Shown here: positions 22,632 through 32,021 of the stretch, piece after piece
How the letters are laid out: the number at the start of each line of letters is the position of its first letter
Numbering within the stretch: the first letter of the stretch is position 1
NCBI GenBank assembly: GCA_025617745.1
Contig: CM046857.1
Coordinates: 21,213,081 to 21,277,080, forward strand
Length of the DNA: 64,000 nt
Origin: Heliocidaris erythrogramma
Taxonomy: Eukaryota > Echinodermata > Echinoidea > Camarodonta > Echinometridae
Direction: 5' to 3'
Made by a program: the position numbers and the translations under genes
The notes under the pieces: generated by a model
Database searches by the model: none
What the model was told of the DNA's origin: nothing
The model's input: the letters and a program-made list of their open reading frames with translations, nothing else

Positions 22632-24206
22632 AACTAGAAAGGCCGTCAAAGGCGGCAGACCCACGCCTTAACCCAATAGGTTTTGTTTTGTTGCGATTAT
22701 TTTTGTAAGCAGTAGCCATTCAAAGGGGATAACAAGAGGCACATCTCCCCCCCCCCCCCAATAAATTTTGCCATATCCAGGTCATAGCTTTGTGTGTCCC
22801 CACCCTTGAAAAAATTCTTCTGAAAAAGATATTTTATTGAAACATCCCTCCCCTAAAAGTAATTGATTAGACATGTCAGAGAGCGTGGCGTGGTGAGAAA
22901 AAAAATGTTAGCAATTTGTATTCAGTGTTCAGTCATGTAAGTGTTAGTAAATGTATTCATGTTCTATCTTTAAATTACATTGCAATTGGGGTTGTTGTTT
23001 TTTTTTCATCGGGCTTGGATAAAATAAATATGACGACAAAATAAGTTGGATCTCGACTTCAAAATGCATGCGAGGCACAGAGCTTACTCACTCAGCTCAG
23101 TCACCACCCATCAACAAAGTCAAAGTGGATACTGGCGTGCATGTATTCGGCGAACCTCGATCAGCCACCAAATTTTGCAAATCCACACAAATTAAAAAGA
23201 AATACAGTGTTTGTATATATTTTACAACTACGAAATCCACTCAAACAGACATAAATGAGTTATAAACTAACTCAAATCTCAAATGACAGGACCGTTATAA
23301 CCCAAAGAAAAAAGTTCAATCCTACTACAGTCAGTAAGGCACAGGCACTGTACTCCCTGGGGTTATGTACTCCCTAGCCCGACCAGATCGCTGTCACTTC
23401 GCGACAGCGCTGTGTATACGTACAGCTAGCTACACAGCCCACTCACTCAGATCAACACACGCGAACGCTCACGAGTGCGATAGACTCACTCACGTCGAAC
23501 AAACTCACCAGATTTTCACCGAAAACAATTAAAATCACGTACTACACGTCCACCAGGATAAAATAAATCACAAAAACTTCCACAACAAAGTGGAAAGAAC
23601 CGGGGAAAATAAACAGAAATGCACAGAAGATAAGAAATAGAGGAGAAGCCGTAGGGGTAGGGTAGCCTGAATCTAAATGAATTTGTAGTTAAAAAAGGTA
23701 TCGCGCGCAATCCCTTGTTGCTGGGATACGTTGGCTTTGAATATTCATTGCAGGCTCGTACGGATTTGAAGTGAAATGGCAAATAATGGGTCTAAAAGTC
23801 TTCTAAAATTCATAAACCTGAAATAGACTTTTGGTGAGACGAAGTAATGAGTGTTTTGATTGGCCAAAATATTTCTGCATCTGCAGGCGAAGTTTGGGGT
23901 CATCAATCTTTCTAGTTTCTTTCCTGTCACTATCTGAACTGAAGTTCCTATACTTTACTACAGGGTCAAAACTTCAAGGTCACACAGAATGTGCAGGGGT
24001 CAACCAATCATCACCAAAATCTAATCGACTCTTTCCTGTCACTTTCTGAACATTCCCTGAAAATTTGGTGCAAATCCGTTCACCCGTTCTCTTGTTATCT
24101 TGTACACAAACAAACAAACAAACAAACAAACAAACAAACAAAAAAAAACAACAAACATACGGAGCCCTTTACATAACCCTGCCGATTTCATCGGCGTGGG
24201 TAATAA
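22632..24206. mobile_element. Unclassified 1.6-kb insert with ACCCACGCC/GGCGTGGGT ends
   Basis: Absent from the sister flanks near 52.11 and 61.73 kb, where 'aactaaaatagaaaat' runs on to 'caattta'. Near the ends, ACCCACGCC (22659-22667) and GGCGTGGGT (24194-24202) are inverted. It includes an ACAAACAA-type simple repeat (24105-24140) and a C13-rich run near 22748. Short frames within (for example 23068-23265, 23516-23782) show no recognisable domains. Family unknown; possibly a composite. Confidence 0.6.
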
Positions 24207-24379
24207 TTTACCGTAATTGTTCATCATGCAGCAAGTTTGTAAAATGAATATTTCCTTCTTTTTGTAGAAACATATAAATAAGACATATGATGTATATAAG
24301 GTGTGCATATAGCTTCAGTGAAAAGTTTACCAAACAAAACTGGGTTGCTCATTTAGTGTCACCATTCTATTATTTTATT

Positions 24380-24767
24380 GCTGAGATATCTTTCATGAGA
24401 TACATGTATGATGGCCTTACTGTACTATCAAAGCACATCAGTTTTGAAGTCCTTTTCCACGAGTCCTGTTTTAGAAGAATGCTGCAGGGTATCACCATGG
24501 AGGCGAATGTCCCTGGTATGACCATTGATATGGGATTTTTTTTCTGTTTATACATGTATTTGTAGTACATGACGGCAATCACTACTTGCTGAATGATTAT
24601 AATCAAAATTGGGTTGAGCATGGCAACATTTCATTATCTTATTGCTGAGATATCTTTCATCAAATGGTCTTACTGCACTAAAGCACATCAATTTTGAAGT
24701 CTTTTTCCACGATTCCTGTTTGAGAAGACTATTGCATGGGAACACAATTGATATAGGAATTTTTTTT
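24380..24767 (-). repeat. Extra transmembrane/tail cassettes downstream of IgA3
   Basis: Beyond the A3 stop, the minus strand holds two further copies of the Ig-gene 3' end. The nearer (about 24767-24650) encodes a tail ending TGIVEKDFKIDVL but with an in-frame stop. The farther (about 24621-24430) encodes a transmembrane segment (LIIIIQQVVIAVMYYKYMY) and, after a frameshift in an A8 run, the tail type seen intact in A6, ending LVEKDFKTDVL. They could be unused remnants or alternative 3' exons. Confidence 0.7.
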
Positions 24768-25801
24768 CTATATCAATCTTTCAGTCAAATTTTTTTCTGT
24801 TTGTATTTGTAGTTCTTGCATTTTCAAGTCCATTTCTGTTGAAGAAGACCGCTGCTTGGGAATACCATTGATATAGGAATTTTTTTTCTGTTTAATTTTG
24901 CAGTACTTGTAGACAACCGCTATTTGCAGAATGATCATGTAGAGCACCATCAAATTATATAATATAAGTATGGTGATGGTCTCTTTCACTGGTTTTGAAC
25001 TTTGAGATACCACGGTTGATATGTTATAAGACTGAGTGAACTGAGTTTCCTTGTTTTCTGTGATATCAGTAACAAAAGGATTTAATGTCATTGTTGATGT
25101 GGCACATGGGCCTTTACTATCATCAGCTAGGTACAATGTAGTATCATTACATTCACACATCATTTGTTTTCATCTAAAATGGAAGAACAACAGAATGTTG
25201 GCCATGCTTTTTGTATGAGAATGGTTTGTTTCAATGTTGTGCCACTTTCAGTGGGGTCGGTCAGTGGAAGCATCCATACACCATTCTGATAGCATTCAAT
25301 CTTTCCTGATAGACTCCCAAGAGGAGCTGTACATTGTAATGCTATCCATTCTCCACCCTTACCTTCACCCTCTACACATGATGCCTTACCAGGAGGATAG
25401 TTTACTCCCAACCAAATCCTATGTGTATCATCATCTACTACTTGCCCATCCTTGTAGACAGACAAAATGTATGTCCCTCTATCACTTGTCATCAGATTAG
25501 TTATTGTAAGGGACAGAGAGCAGTTGCCGTTGTTATTATTATTCTGAACTTTAAATCTGGTTGCCTGATCTTGAGGCAGTGCAAGCAATGACCCATCTGT
25601 AGAGTGATAAAACGGCAAGCGGTTTGCATACTGTAATGTGACTTCTGTACTGTCACATGGATATGGGAAATTTAAGGTTGCTTCTTGCCCTTCTGTTAAA
25701 ACTAATTGCATACATTGACCATCATGTACAATCAAATGTGTTAGTAAAAAAAGTAATGTTTTGCTTCTAAAAAGGAATTTTACCTGATGAAAGTTAAACA
25801 T
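24768..25801 (-). pseudogene. IgA3: two-Ig-domain membrane protein, frameshifted
   Basis: The homologous ATG (MFNFHQV) is at 25801, although the frame stays open further upstream. Codons down to 25160 encode a signal peptide ending HDGQC and a V-like Ig domain with FPYPC, NCSLSL and DRGTYILSVY (no F-strand cysteine). A second Ig-like domain follows, up to FCCSSILDENK. A 1-nt frameshift there (near 25155-25165) moves the rest to another frame. This part carries CECND, a stalk, a transmembrane segment (about LILYNLMVLYMIILQIAVV) and a 40-residue tail rich in Lys, Gln and Glu ending at 24768. The promoter is intact (TATA box at 26261-26268). It is either a recent pseudogene or carries a sequencing indel; both halves show otherwise normal coding sequence. 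Confidence 0.78.
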
Positions 25802-26047
25802 GTGACTTATGGTATGCAGATTACATTGCAAAAAAAATCACACACACCTGAATCATACAGATACTGTAGATCCAAGTCTCCAAATATAGAGCTAGCAATA
25901 AATATAGAGATCAGTTCACATTTGAAAACAAAAAAATTAGTAAAAGTGGGTTCCTATTTTCTTAATGGAAATGATGATTGTCAAATTTCCAGTTTGAAAT
26001 ATTCCTTGAATGTTTAAAGAATAATGATAATGATAATAATAATGTAC

Positions 26048-26268
26048 CTGTCAATCATATTCTACAACAAGCAATTACATTTTCATATATTGTCTTTCTA
26101 AAATGCTGCACTTTGTTTGAGATCAGGACTGCTCACGTTCATAATCATGAATAGACAGTGATTCAGTAGGTACAAACAGTTGCATGCAGGGAATATACAA
26201 AATGAGAGAACAGCTACAACATTCTTCTGAGCTCAGTGGAATAAGTTGCTATACTCTGTGCTTTTATA
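26048..26268 (-). promoter_or_regulatory. IgA3 core promoter and putative 5' untranslated exon
   Basis: On the minus strand TATAAAAG (26268-26261) is followed about 30 bp later by the conserved CACTGAGCTCAG, the expected start region. About 190 bp further, GACAG|GTAC (26047-26050) looks like a splice donor. The block is nearly the same in A4, A5 and A6. The TATA assignment is from sequence; the exon is inferred. Confidence 0.6.
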
Positions 26269-26379
26269 ATTCTCTGCTTCAACATTCCTTACGATTGTCA
26301 GAGTTGGTAGGAAGTCCAAGTAGCTGTGTCAAGTTCTAACCAGGATCTTGCATTCCTATACTGCTGTCACATAAAACCT

Positions 26380-27111
26380 CATTGAGAAAGAATTGCAAAT
26401 ATCACTGCAGTTAGAATGTCTAGTTGATCCGTTCACATACAGTCTTTAGCTTTTAACTTTCCTTATAATCCTTGTGGGATTTGATGAGTAGTCCAAGAAG
26501 TTGTGTCAACCAGGATCTTGCATATGCTTCTCACCAGTCCAGTTTGATTTCAATATGATAAAAAGAAACCAATCACAGGCTGCACATCATCATTTACGCA
26601 TCATTTGTAGAATAGACCTGTCCATCTGTAATGATCATCAGAAGAATACAGTCATGCATGTACATGTAGATCAACACACTCCTGCTGATTGGCGAGCTCT
26701 TCCTTCCATAAAACTGAAAAGGAAATCATTTTTAAATTGGAATATTTAAAAAATATATTGACAGGCTTCTGGGATACAAATCCAAACTTTAATTCATTTG
26801 AGTAATTACAACAGATGCAATAGATTTGAAGGAAAACAGCCAGAAATCAAACTGCAGATTATTAAAAATGTCTCATCCCCAAAGCTCACCTTCCAATCAA
26901 ATAACCTGTTCACTCTTGTATAAGATATACACAGTGGGAAGTACAGTGATACCCACTTTGCTAGTGCAACATGTTCTTTTCTGTTCCCTTCACTGGCTTC
27001 AGAATGGTATAAAGTGCCTTACAGACATATTACCTGCTGAAAACTAATAATTTCATGCATGTAACAGATGGAAAATGTCATTAACTCAAGAATATATTTG
27101 CTTACCTTTCT
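26380..27111. repeat. U module, copy 3, interrupted by DIRS element
   Basis: Upstream module as in the sister units up to 'gcttacctttctcaaat', where the DIRS retrotransposon enters. It resumes at 33412 with 'ctctgtagatattttgg'. The short conserved reading frame has a small deletion here. Confidence 0.8.
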
Positions 27112-27132
27112 CAAATTTACTGCAATAAATCA

Positions 27133-27284
27133 TATATACCTACCTATTATGCCTGTAGTCTTGACTACGGGACCCCTTCGAGAATTATCACACATGTGTC
27201 ACAAAATTGTGCGCACCCCCCCGTAATCCTATTGTCCCCTTTGCCACTCACGCGCGTCAGTACGCTACGGCCATCTTCCTCTTT
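27133..27284 (+). repeat. DIRS left inverted terminal repeat
   Basis: 152 bp, identical by eye to the reverse complement of 33217-33368. It runs from TATATACCTACC to CCATCTTCCTCTTT. The outer 21 bp (27112-27132) are specific to the left end. Confidence 0.93.
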
Positions 27285-27703
27285 CTTGCTCGCCCCCGAC
27301 GAGTTAGGACGTATAGTCACAGCGCTCCTGAAATCAGGTCGTATAGTATCTTTTTGGTGCGCTTTTTCGCATAGTTAAAGCACTTTTAGGTACCTATATT
27401 CGTTTAGATTATAGTACTTTGTGTTTTATTAGTCACTCTTGCCGATTGCAAGGGATTTTTTGATTCCCTTTCTTGGCATTTATTTTTCTCTTTCACGGTC
27501 AGCCCCACGTAGATATTTCCGTGTTTGCGGGTGTTTCCGTTTGTCACCGAGCCTTCGGGTTCGGTGTTTGTTCTTACGGTTTAGGCTGTGAAAATTTATT
27601 TAGTGCGTATCTCCCAAATAAACTTTAGTTTTATTTACTGCATTCAGTTGAAGTATTTCTTAATTTGAAAAGTATACTTTATTGTCTGTTTTATTGCAGT
27701 GGT

Positions 27704-30070
27704 ATGAATTCGGAAGAAGAAGCAGCTGGGTCAAGGAGACCTGCTTCTTCCGAAGAGTTGTCTAGCAAGACGACTCGGCCTTCCAGAACTCCCCCGAGTA
27801 CAGCGGTACGCGGGGGAGGGAGGAGGGCTAAAGGTAAGTTGCCTAGTGGTGTTCCCTTGCAGAGTTTGCCAGTTTCGGAGCTTGCGGCTTCGGGACGGGT
27901 GGCGTTAACTGAATCGGGATTGTCAACTCCGAAGCCTGTGGTTTCGGGGTGGGTGGCGTCAGATTCTAGTGGTTTGGATATCTCGAATCCAATCCCCCGG
28001 TCGCTGAGACCAGAGGGGGGGGCTGTTGTTTCCCGTACGGTAGCGTTCACTCGCTCTGATCCGTTAGGGGAGACGCGCCCCACTACTGCAGGGCAACCCA
28101 CGGGCTTAGTCCATGTTGGTCTGGGTTCTCAAACCCTAGCCCCCGGCAAACGCCATATGGGGGAACGAGTACTTTCTGGGCTGTCTCAGTTGCCAGCTAA
28201 TGGGAATGCTCGAGCTAACAATGTTGGTCTGGGTTCACAAACCCTAGCCCCCGGCAAACGCCATATGGGGGAACGAGTACTTTCTGGGCTGTCTCAGTTG
28301 CCAGCTGATGGGAATGCTCGAGCTAACAATTATGGACGCTCTTCGGAGCAACAGGTGTTTTCACCTGAGTGCGTGACTACTAGTGCTCCCCTATTGCCGC
28401 TTTCGAGCGGTCCAATAGTGGGTTCACATGCCTTTAGTAGTCATCGGGCACATACCGAGTCATCTCGGTCTGCCCACGCACTGGGAGCTTTTAGCTCCCA
28501 ACCCATGGCTACGGCATCTTCTTGCCTAGCCAATATGGGTGATTTGGGCGATTCTCTAGGCTTACGCCATGAGCGCTCCAATCCCTTTTTGGGAAGTGAA
28601 CGTCCCTCCGCGGAGGAATCGGTTCGTGTTTCCGAAGAGCCTTCGGGGATCCGAATGAATCCGATTAAGCGTTCTAAGAAAAGGCTTTCGGCTACGACTA
28701 TTGTCGAGCCAGCCAAGAAAAAGGCCAAGAAGAAGGCGAAAAGAGGCAAGGCTTTGCCGACCTCTTGCCCGTCTGGCCTGGCTGACCCAGCTAGCTCCTC
28801 TCAAGCTGACATGTTCAGTATGATGCGGGCTTTTGCTCAGGGTCATGGTTGGTCCTTTGTACCGGCTTCTTCAACCCTGACTTCTGTCCCTATTCAGGGA
28901 TCTCGCTTTGAGTCTAATCAACCCTTTGTGATTGATTCCTCTTTGTCTGAGACTGATTCGCATGTGCCTCCTACTCCCGCGGCCCTTGGGGCTCCGCCGG
29001 GCGAGGAGACTGTTGGTGAACCATGCGGGGACCCGCCTGCGGAGGCCTTTGTTAACGTTCCTTTGTCTCATTCCACTCGGGTGGAACCAGATTTGGATGC
29101 GTCCTCTCAAGCTTCGGTTCCCGAATCGCTTGGGCAGGCGGAGTCTCAATCGCTCAATCTCTGTGGAGTGGAAGCGATTGCTTTGTTGTCCAAATATCGC
29201 CCTGAAGTTCAGTCAACCCGCGCGCAGGGTTCGACTTCGCGTTGGAATTTCAAGCAGCAGGTCTCCTCTGAGGGTATTGCTCTCGAGGAGGCTTTCAAGC
29301 TGGAGTATGACCGCATTGAGGCCGCTGTGTTGGTTAAGCGATCTAATGCGGTCAGGGGTAAGGCTTTTGCCTTTTGTTCTCAGGACCAAGACAGCTTTTT
29401 CAAGGCTAAGATTCTTTCTCCTGAGATTTTGGAGGTTGGTCGTCGCTTGCGGGCGACTAATCCGCTTACCTCCGCTGCTTTCAGGGCGGACGATAAGACT
29501 TGGTCTAATATTGAAAACCACATTAGATCAGGGATGCGTTTGACGGCTTTTCAAGGGCTTCTCTCCGACCTTAGGTCCAGGGCGGAAGAGTTGAATGTTA
29601 CCGATGGTGACAAGCTGATTATTGACGACTTGCTGCATACTCTTTTTTGTCTGCAGTGGTCGCAGCTTTCCACAGCAGCTGCTTCGGCTACGTTCCGTCA
29701 CAGGACCTCGGCTCTCTCAGCACTGGGTGTTAGAGAGTCGGGCATTGCTCAACTTCTCCGAGATGTTCCGTCTCGGGGTCCTTCGCTTTTTGGTGGTAAA
29801 TTCGCTACGGTGTTCCAAAGAGAGATCGATGCGCGAAAGCAGATCTCGGATATGACTAAGCAGTTTCACACTAGCTCTAAGCCAACGCGGGCCCCTGTTC
29901 GGCGTAAACCTGCTGGTCCTGTTTTGGGCCAACGCAGTCGTGTGTCTAGGGTCCCGCCTCCTGAGCCTCAGCCAGCTCCGTCTCGTGGGAGAGGGAGTCG
30001 TGGCAGGGGTTTTTCGAGAGGTTCTCGTGGTAAGGCGACGGCTTCGCAGAAGGCCAAGCCTGGTTTTTGA
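27704..30070 (+). CDS. gag: DIRS ORF1, gag-like protein
   Basis: 788 codons from the first ATG (27704, MNSEEEAAGS), preceded by TTTTATTGCAG, which could be a splice acceptor or chance. The N-terminal half is low-complexity, rich in Ser, Pro and Gly, and holds two adjacent copies of a 36-residue segment. A basic cluster (AKKKAKKKAKRGK, about residues 339-351) may act as a nuclear or nucleic-acid-binding signal. The C-terminal 200 residues are the conserved part of DIRS gag-like proteins, with an aliphatic/aromatic-rich core around FRADDKTW and LQWSQLST. It ends in an RG-rich tail (RGRGSRGRGFSRGSRGK) typical of RNA-binding proteins. It probably packages element RNA. It overlaps the RT frame by about 130 bp, suggesting a frameshift or alternative initiation for RT. 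Confidence 0.88.
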   Translation: MNSEEEAAGSRRPASSEELSSKTTRPSRTPPSTAVRGGGRRAKGKLPSGVPLQSLPVSELAASGRVALTESGLSTPKPVVSGWVASDSSGLDISNPIPRSLRPEGGAVVSRTVAFTRSDPLGETRPTTAGQPTGLVHVGLGSQTLAPGKRHMGERVLSGLSQLPANGNARANNVGLGSQTLAPGKRHMGERVLSGLSQLPADGNARANNYGRSSEQQVFSPECVTTSAPLLPLSSGPIVGSHAFSSHRAHTESSRSAHALGAFSSQPMATASSCLANMGDLGDSLGLRHERSNPFLGSERPSAEESVRVSEEPSGIRMNPIKRSKKRLSATTIVEPAKKKAKKKAKRGKALPTSCPSGLADPASSSQADMFSMMRAFAQGHGWSFVPASSTLTSVPIQGSRFESNQPFVIDSSLSETDSHVPPTPAALGAPPGEETVGEPCGDPPAEAFVNVPLSHSTRVEPDLDASSQASVPESLGQAESQSLNLCGVEAIALLSKYRPEVQSTRAQGSTSRWNFKQQVSSEGIALEEAFKLEYDRIEAAVLVKRSNAVRGKAFAFCSQDQDSFFKAKILSPEILEVGRRLRATNPLTSAAFRADDKTWSNIENHIRSGMRLTAFQGLLSDLRSRAEELNVTDGDKLIIDDLLHTLFCLQWSQLSTAAASATFRHRTSALSALGVRESGIAQLLRDVPSRGPSLFGGKFATVFQREIDARKQISDMTKQFHTSSKPTRAPVRRKPAGPVLGQRSRVSRVPPPEPQPAPSRGRGSRGRGFSRGSRGKATASQKAKPGF
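28115..28330 (+). repeat. 108-bp tandem duplication within gag-like ORF
   Basis: Copies at 28115-28222 and 28223-28330 differ at two or three bases and keep the frame, repeating a 36-residue stretch that starts VGLGSQTLAPGKRH. Confidence 0.93.
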
Positions 30071-32021
30071 TGTTTTTCCCCGAGCGCTGGTTCGACCGAA
30101 TGTGGTAGGTGGCCGACTTCATGCGTTTCTCCCCGCTTGGGAGGCCATCTCCGGGGACGGGTTTGTTCTCTCCGTCGTGCGAGACGGATTCTTCATAGAT
30201 CTTTGCGCCTCGCTCCCCGGAGGGGCTATAAGAATTCGGTCACCTCCCATGTCTGCCCTGTCTCGGTCTCATGCTTTGAAGGAGATCGAGTCTCTTTTGG
30301 AAAAGAGGGCTATAGAAAGGGTAAGAGACAGGCCGTCTCTTTCCCTTTCTCCAATATTTGTTATTCCCAAGCGCTCGGGAAAACTTCGTTTGATACTGAA
30401 CCTAAAGAGGATAAACAAATTTATTCCTCCGGTTCATTTTCGTATGGAGACTCTTGCCTCCATTCTTCCGTTGATCAAAAGGGAAGACTACGCGGTCTCG
30501 ATAGATCTCAAGGACGCGTACTTTCACATTCCCATTCATCGCGCATCTCGCGATCTTCTGGGGTTCTCCTTCCTCTCGGAGACTTACCGGTTTCGGGCTC
30601 TTCCCTTCGGGCTGCGCCCGGCCCCTCGGGTTTTTACCCAGGTTGTAGCGGTGCTAGCGGCCTTTCTGAGGCGTCGCGGCCTGCGGTTGTTTTGTTACCT
30701 GGACGATTGGCTTCTCCTTGCGGAGTCGCGCGATCGTTTGTTGGACGAGACTCGTTTGCTAGTCTCTCTTACTCAAGACTTAGGTTTCCTAATAAATTGG
30801 GAAAAGTCAGAGTTAGTCCCCACTCGCAACCCAGTTTTTCTGGGGGTGGTGTTAGACATAAGGAATCAGTTAGCTCGACCCAGTCGAGACAGGATTCTCA
30901 CCATTGTCTCTGCGGCTCGCAAGCTCTTGCTGGCCAGAAGAGTCTCGGCCAGACAGTGGCTTCAGTTTCTAGGTTATCTGGCCAGTCTAGTCGATGTTTT
31001 AGAGGACTGCCGGCTCCTCATGAGACCCTTTCAGAGACATCTCCTCAGGTTCTTCAAGCCGGGAAAAGACTCTCTTTTGGTCTGGATTCCAGTACCAGTA
31101 GAGATCAAGTCTCTTCTCGCTTGTTGGACGAGCGAGGTGTTTCTCGCGCGAGGCAGGTCCTTCTCTGTCCCTCTTCCGTCGATATCGGTTTCGACGGACG
31201 CCTCTCGGTTGGGGTGGGGAGGACACTGCAACGGCAGCACGGTTGCGGGGGATTGGTCTCATCTTGGGACTCTTCCTCATATCAATGTCCTGGAGTTTAT
31301 GGCAGTTCTGCTGACCTTGCTCCATTTCAGAAGTCGACTTCTCAGTCGTTCAGTTCTGATTCTCACGGACAATGTTACCGTGGCGGCATATATCAATCGG
31401 CAGGGAGGCACTCGTTCGGTTGCCCTGAATGCCCTAGCAGCTCAGCTGTGGAGGTGGTGTCGTCGCATGACAATCACACCCGTGGCCTCTTTCATCCCAG
31501 GTCGGGAAAACCTCATTGCGGATTTTCTGTCCCGGGGCAGGTATCTTCCATCGGAATGGATACTCCATCCGGAGGTAATTTGCTGCATTCGCACTCGCCT
31601 AGGTCCACTGGAAGTGGATCTATTTGCGTCGGTGCTAAATCACCAGCTGCCGAAGTATTGCTCCCGTGTTCGCGATCAGGGAGCATGGGCTCTCGATGCT
31701 TTCTCCCTCAGCTGGGAGAACCTTCAGGGATTCGCCTTTCCTCCCTTCCAACTGATTCCGCGTGTCTTGCGGAAAATCAGGGAAGATCGGGCGAGGGTGC
31801 TTGTAATAGCTCCCTTTTGGCCCAGGAGGAATTGGTTTCCGGAGCTTATGAGCCTTCTAAGGGCTCAACCGTTAGTTCTCCCGTTAAGAGCGGATCTGGT
31901 GTTACAGCCCCTATCGGGGATTCTTCACCACAATCCGGAGTCTCTTCATTTGACTGCTTGGCCCCTGTCAGGGAATCTGCAAGACTTTCGGGTCTCTCTG
32001 ATAGAGCCGCGGACTTTTTAA
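29940..32021 (+). CDS. pol: DIRS reverse transcriptase / RNase H polyprotein
   Basis: The open frame is +1 relative to gag. The first in-frame ATG (30249) lies close to the domain start, so the product may come from frameshifting in the overlap. The RT domain (about residues 125-310) shows PIFVIPKRSGKLRLILNLKR, motif A SIDLKDAYFHIPI, motif B LPFGLRPAPRVFT and motif C YLDDWL with the catalytic Asp pair. The RNase H domain (about 415-535) shows the D-E-D-D set: VSTDAS, NVLEF, LTDN and IADFLSRG. The C-terminal 150 residues (VDLFAS, ALDAFSLSW, FAFPPFQLIPRVL, VLVIAPFWPRRNWF) match the conserved region after RNase H in DIRS elements, often described as methyltransferase-like; I cannot verify that from motifs alone. 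It stops with TAA overlapping the recombinase ATG (TAATG, 32019-32023). Confidence 0.93.
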   Translation: MCLGSRLLSLSQLRLVGEGVVAGVFREVLVVRRRLRRRPSLVFDVFPRALVRPNVVGGRLHAFLPAWEAISGDGFVLSVVRDGFFIDLCASLPGGAIRIRSPPMSALSRSHALKEIESLLEKRAIERVRDRPSLSLSPIFVIPKRSGKLRLILNLKRINKFIPPVHFRMETLASILPLIKREDYAVSIDLKDAYFHIPIHRASRDLLGFSFLSETYRFRALPFGLRPAPRVFTQVVAVLAAFLRRRGLRLFCYLDDWLLLAESRDRLLDETRLLVSLTQDLGFLINWEKSELVPTRNPVFLGVVLDIRNQLARPSRDRILTIVSAARKLLLARRVSARQWLQFLGYLASLVDVLEDCRLLMRPFQRHLLRFFKPGKDSLLVWIPVPVEIKSLLACWTSEVFLARGRSFSVPLPSISVSTDASRLGWGGHCNGSTVAGDWSHLGTLPHINVLEFMAVLLTLLHFRSRLLSRSVLILTDNVTVAAYINRQGGTRSVALNALAAQLWRWCRRMTITPVASFIPGRENLIADFLSRGRYLPSEWILHPEVICCIRTRLGPLEVDLFASVLNHQLPKYCSRVRDQGAWALDAFSLSWENLQGFAFPPFQLIPRVLRKIREDRARVLVIAPFWPRRNWFPELMSLLRAQPLVLPLRADLVLQPLSGILHHNPESLHLTAWPLSGNLQDFRVSLIEPRTF

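Noticed and set aside
22632..24206. Possible hidden gene in the 1.6-kb insert
   Set aside because: Only short frames with no recognisable domain or codon bias; structure suggests a mobile element.
24065..24308. Frames with repeated TNKQ or LFVC residues
   Set aside because: Translation of an ACAAACAA simple repeat in an inserted element.
27691..27703. TTTTATTGCAG as a splice acceptor just before the gag ATG
   Set aside because: No convincing partner donor in the 5' region was identified; left as a note in the gag entry.
27691..29932. Antisense and out-of-frame ORFs across DIRS gag
   Set aside because: Shadows of a GC-rich coding region; no domains recognised.
30137..32020. Long plus-strand frame upstream of and continuous with the recombinase
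   Set aside because: It is the alternative frame of the RT/RNase H coding region, Ser-rich with no domain; only the part from about 32000 on is recombinase-like.
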